From Prorocentrum cordatum (lineage: Eukaryota; Sar; Dinophyceae; Prorocentrales; Prorocentraceae): 64,000 bases of DNA. The stretch spans positions 22,501 through 86,500 of the forward strand of contig CAUYUJ010017775.1 of assembly GCA_963575745.1 (NCBI GenBank). The letters run 5' to 3'. The notes under the pieces are model-generated. The model saw nothing but the letters and a program-made list of their open reading frames with translations. It had not been told where the DNA came from and did not search any database. Position numbers and translations under genes: made by a program. Positions 60,940 to 64,000 of this stretch are shown here, piece by piece; position 1 is the stretch's first letter, and each line of letters opens with the position of its first letter.

Positions 60940-61810
60940 GTGGACTCTGCTGAACTGGGGCCCTGTTGGGGCTCTCTTGGGGCCCTCTTGGGGTCCTCTT
61001 GAGCGCTTCTCGGGAGCCTTGAGGGCTCTCTTAGGGCCCTCTTGAGGGCTCTCTTAGGGCCCTCTTGGAAGCCATCGATCAAAGAAGGGGGTTGGTGGTT
61101 ATGCCAGTGCCTCCCCCCGTCGGGGCCCTCAGAGTCGCCTCTTGGAGGCTTCTTAGGGCGCTCTTAGTGCGATCTTGTGCGCTCTGGGGCTCGTCTTGGA
61201 ACCCTCATGGGCACCTCTGCAGGCTCTCGTGGGCCATCTTGGAACTATCTTGAGGCCTCAAACGCCCATCGGAAGCGAAAAGGCGAGGAGACAACACACA
61301 TTGAAAAAGCGAGAAGAAAACACACACATCGAAAGCGCACCGTTTTTGAAGGATGTCGGCAACTAGGGGGCCCCCCTTGGATGCTCCGTGGACACGTGGG
61401 TCCGTCTTGGGACGGCCTTGGGGCCCCCTGGAGGTATGCTGGACGCTGTCTTGAGCCACGAGGGGATACCTTGAGCGGTCTTGGAGGCCATCTTGGGCTA
61501 TCGGGGCACCCGAGCGCCCGAGGACCGTCGAGGCGCCCAGGCGGCCTCGGGAGAGGGCGTGGATGCGTGCAGCCGGATGCGGCGAGGGGAGCACTTGCCG
61601 TTCTGCCACGCCTCGACGTGCCGGGGGGGCGCGGTGGTGGACCTTCAGCGGTCGTGGAGGCCATCCTGGGCCACCATCGGGGGTCCTCGTGGGGGCCCCA
61701 AAGTGACCCTCCGACACCTCGCGGGGCATCTCCTGCAGAGCCACGGGGGAGGGGGTTAGAGGGAGGGGTAGACCCTTCCCCGAAAGGGAATAAAGGGGGT
61801 TCCCTGAGGT
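60940..61810 (+). repeat. CTTGGGG composite repeat with diverged G-rich module
   Basis: CTTGGGGCCC blocks at 60960-61070 and 61140-61250. The spacer at 61255-61360 (CCATCGGAAGCGAAAAGGCG, TTGAAAAAGCGAG, TTTTTGAAGGATGTCGG) is the clearest of the family and is close to that at 10545-10625. The segment 61640-61800 (CCTCCGACACCTCGCGGGGC, GAGGGAGGGG, CCCCGAAAGGGAA) matches the duplicated G-rich module of 10.2-11.1 kb. Confidence 0.8.
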
Positions 61811-62039
61811 TCTTGCGTTGCAATCTTTTGGCAAAGGGTGACTTTGCTATGTTTCGGGCCCCGGAGCCCTCACGGGTCGATCCGTCTCGAAAGAAGCCGC
61901 ACAAGACGGGGTCCAGGGCTTTGTTAGCGATTTTCCGCGACGATGTATTGTGAATGCCTTACGGCCGGCGCTGCCGACCCTGAAGGCGGAACCTCCCTCG
62001 GGACCTCGGGATCCCTTCCCAGGATAATGGGCGTGTTTT

Positions 62040-62210
62040 CCACCACCACCACCACCACCACCACCACCACCACCACCACCACCACCACCACCACCACCAC
62101 CACCACCACCACCACCACCACCACCACCACCACACCACCACCACCACCACCACCACCACCACCACCACCACCACCCACCACCACCACCACCACCACCACC
62201 ACCACCACCA
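62040..62210 (+). repeat. (CAC)n microsatellite
   Basis: About 170 bases of CCA/CAC repeat with two single-base phase shifts. Confidence 0.97.
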
Positions 62211-62307
62211 TAAGTTTGGAGGGGGGTAAGAGCTTGAGGGGCGTCAGGGTTGAGTAGTGAGTAATGCGTCTTAGGCTGCTAGGCGGACGAAGGATGATAA
62301 TGGACTA

Positions 62308-62515
62308 CGAGGAGGAGGTAGAGGGAGGAGGGAATGAGGAGGCGGAGTAGGAGCGGAGGAGGAGGAGGAGAGGAGGAGGAGGATGAGGAGGTAGGAGGAT
62401 GAGTGAAGGAGGAGGATGATAGGACGAGAGGAGGAGATGAGGGGATGAGGATAGTAGGAGGAGGAGGAGGCTGAGGAGGTAGGGTAGGATGAGAGGAGGA
62501 GGAGTGAGGAGGATA
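62308..62515 (+). repeat. GGA/GAT degenerate microsatellite
   Basis: Interrupted GAGGAG, GATGAG and GTAGGA units. Confidence 0.9.
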
Positions 62516-62804
62516 GGCCCGAGGAGGACCCTCCGCAAAAAAATCTCGACCTCCCCCTCCTACTTATGGTGGTGGTGTTGGTGGAGGAAAACAAGCCCAT
62601 CACGGGACCTCGGGGCTCGGGCCGGGGCCACGGCCACTGCCACGGCCTGGGTCGGTGCCAGGGCCGGAGCCGGGGCCGGGGCCAAGGGAGGGACCAGGGT
62701 CGGCCCCCCCCCCCCCCCCGCAGAGGCGGCGAGGGGCGACGACGACCCGACGGACGTCCCCGGAACATGATCTTTTCCTGCTCTTCCTTTGCTCGCTCCT
62801 CGTC

Positions 62805-62970
62805 CTCGTCTCTTCCTCCTCCTCCCTCCTTCCCCTCCTCCTCCACCCGCTTTCCTCCTTCTCACTCCTCCCTTCTCCTCCTCCTTCCCCTCCTCCTCCT
62901 AACCTCCTCCTCCTCCTCCTCCTCCCCTCTCCCTCTCCCTCCCCCTCCCCTCTCGCTCTCTCTCTCTCTC
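62805..62970 (+). repeat. CTC/TCT degenerate microsatellite
   Basis: CTCCTCC and CCCTCTC repeats ending in CTCTCTCT. Confidence 0.9.
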
Positions 62971-64000
62971 TCGGCCTGTGGGTCATCCTGACGCGGCCAT
63001 CCCCACCCCGCCAGGGGCTGTTGCTTCGCTCTGCGGCACGCAGTGGGCCGTCTGGTCGAAGGAGGTTGCCTGGAGGAGAGGGAGACGAGGGCCAGATGGG
63101 GAGCAAGAGGAGAGGTGGGAGAGGGGGAACGAGGACACGAGGGGAACACGAGGAGAGGCGGGATAGGGGAGCGAGAAGGGACCGCCCCAAGCCCTAGAGA
63201 ACCCCACAGCTTCCCAGGGAGTGGAGCTCTGGGGGGGGCTTCCAGGACACGGACACTGATCCCTAATAGTGGTCGCGGTCCTCGGCACCCTCCTCCTCCT
63301 CCTCCTCCTCCTCCTCCTCCTCCTCCTCCTCGTCCTTGTCTATCCCGACCCATCATGCCCCAGGTACGCAGGCTGGCAATCGGCGGCGGCCGCGGTGAAA
63401 CTACGGTTTGGATTGGCATCAACACGTGGGGGCGGGCTCGGAGTGGCCGCGGTGGGCAGGCTCCCTGTAGTGCGTCTGAGTGGCGCCTCACGCTGGAGGC
63501 GGGTTGGGCGCGCGCCAGCGAGTCGCATTTCGCACCTCACGAGTCGCCAAGCGACCTCGTGTGGACCCTTTTGAGGCGGTGGTGGTGTGAGGGCCCAGAA
63601 GGAGCTAAATTGGGGCGCAGGCGGGCGGTTGCGTAAGGTGGCTCTTTTCCACTACAGCAGTCGGGCAAGCTCGACTCAGGGCTGAATTGGGACAAAAGCC
63701 TCATGCACCGATGCCCCCCCCTCCATGAGTTACTCCTCCCCCCGGTCGGCAGAAGTGCAAGGCGGATGCTCGACAGCAAAATCGGGGTGGACCCCACTTC
63801 TGAGATCAAGAGCAACGGCTGTTGCCCAGAGTGCATTGGGGGAGGGGGACGAGGAAGATACGGGGGATGGGATGGCTCTGGCAGTACTGAGTGTGCAGCG
63901 GGAGTGCGAGTGAGTCTCCTGTGGGATCATTCGCTAAGCTGCCGACTGTTCTGGTCCAGAGCTCATCGCCAATCCACCCTCCCTACCGAAGGTCCGTGTC
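62971..64000. other. No gene seen
   Basis: GC-rich unique sequence around the CTC run at 63289-63331, with overlapping frames on both strands and no domain. Confidence 0.4.
63289..63331 (+). repeat. (CTC)14 microsatellite
   Basis: A pure CTC run. Confidence 0.95.

Overview
This window is nuclear DNA of a dinoflagellate. The strongest evidence is a perfect 21-base match, on the minus strand at 40771-40751, to the invariant part of the dinoflagellate trans-spliced leader. It forms the 5' end of an almost complete LINE retrotransposon. High GC, very abundant microsatellites and the near absence of recognisable host genes fit a large, repeat-rich dinoflagellate genome. The species cannot be named from the sequence. 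One 100-base run of N (48589-48688) is an assembly gap.

The only convincing protein-coding sequence belongs to retrotransposons. The LINE (about 34674-40771, minus) carries the spliced leader, a short 5' leader, ORF1 (404 aa, Cys-rich ribbon plus coiled coil) and ORF2 (1544 aa: AP endonuclease, reverse transcriptase with YVDD, zinc knuckle, RNase H and a C-terminal Cys-rich domain). ORF1 ends CTT TAG TGA. ORF2 continues in the +1 frame straight after that point, and its first catalytic Asn precedes its first Met, so a +1 frameshift or reinitiation is likely. The element is bounded on both sides by (GGA)n tracts of nearly equal length. A second LINE (54190-55440, minus) is a 5'-truncated pseudogene with one frameshift and two in-frame TGA codons, lying inside an array of ~100-bp repeats.

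Region by region: 1-5 kb is mostly unique sequence with early copies of a CTTGGGG-rich composite repeat. 8.2-11.1 kb is dense in that repeat and in a tandemly duplicated G-rich module. 11.1-15.3 kb holds a duplicated ~560-bp unit, a ~160-bp satellite and a family of GCGCGC dyads. 15.3-16.1 kb has GA microsatellite and 75-bp GGCGAC repeats. 16-28 kb is mostly unrecognised sequence with several palindrome clusters. 28-31.9 kb is a run of distinct tandem repeats (CTTGGT, AATGCCAAGC, 73-bp, 155-bp higher-order) followed by another composite repeat. 31.9-34.6 kb is dispersed repeats and microsatellites, 34.7-40.8 kb the LINE, 42.2-43.7 kb a 1.4-kb GAT array, and 43.7-51.5 kb two families of foldback elements. 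52.9-55.8 kb is the ~100-bp repeat array with the LINE relic, 56.5-57.3 kb a 90-bp repeat array, 57.8-58.7 kb two inverted-repeat elements, and 60.9-64 kb composite repeat and microsatellites.

I found no tRNA, rRNA or snRNA gene and no host gene I can name. Many long open frames are by-products of GC-rich tandem repeats and are deliberately not called as genes.
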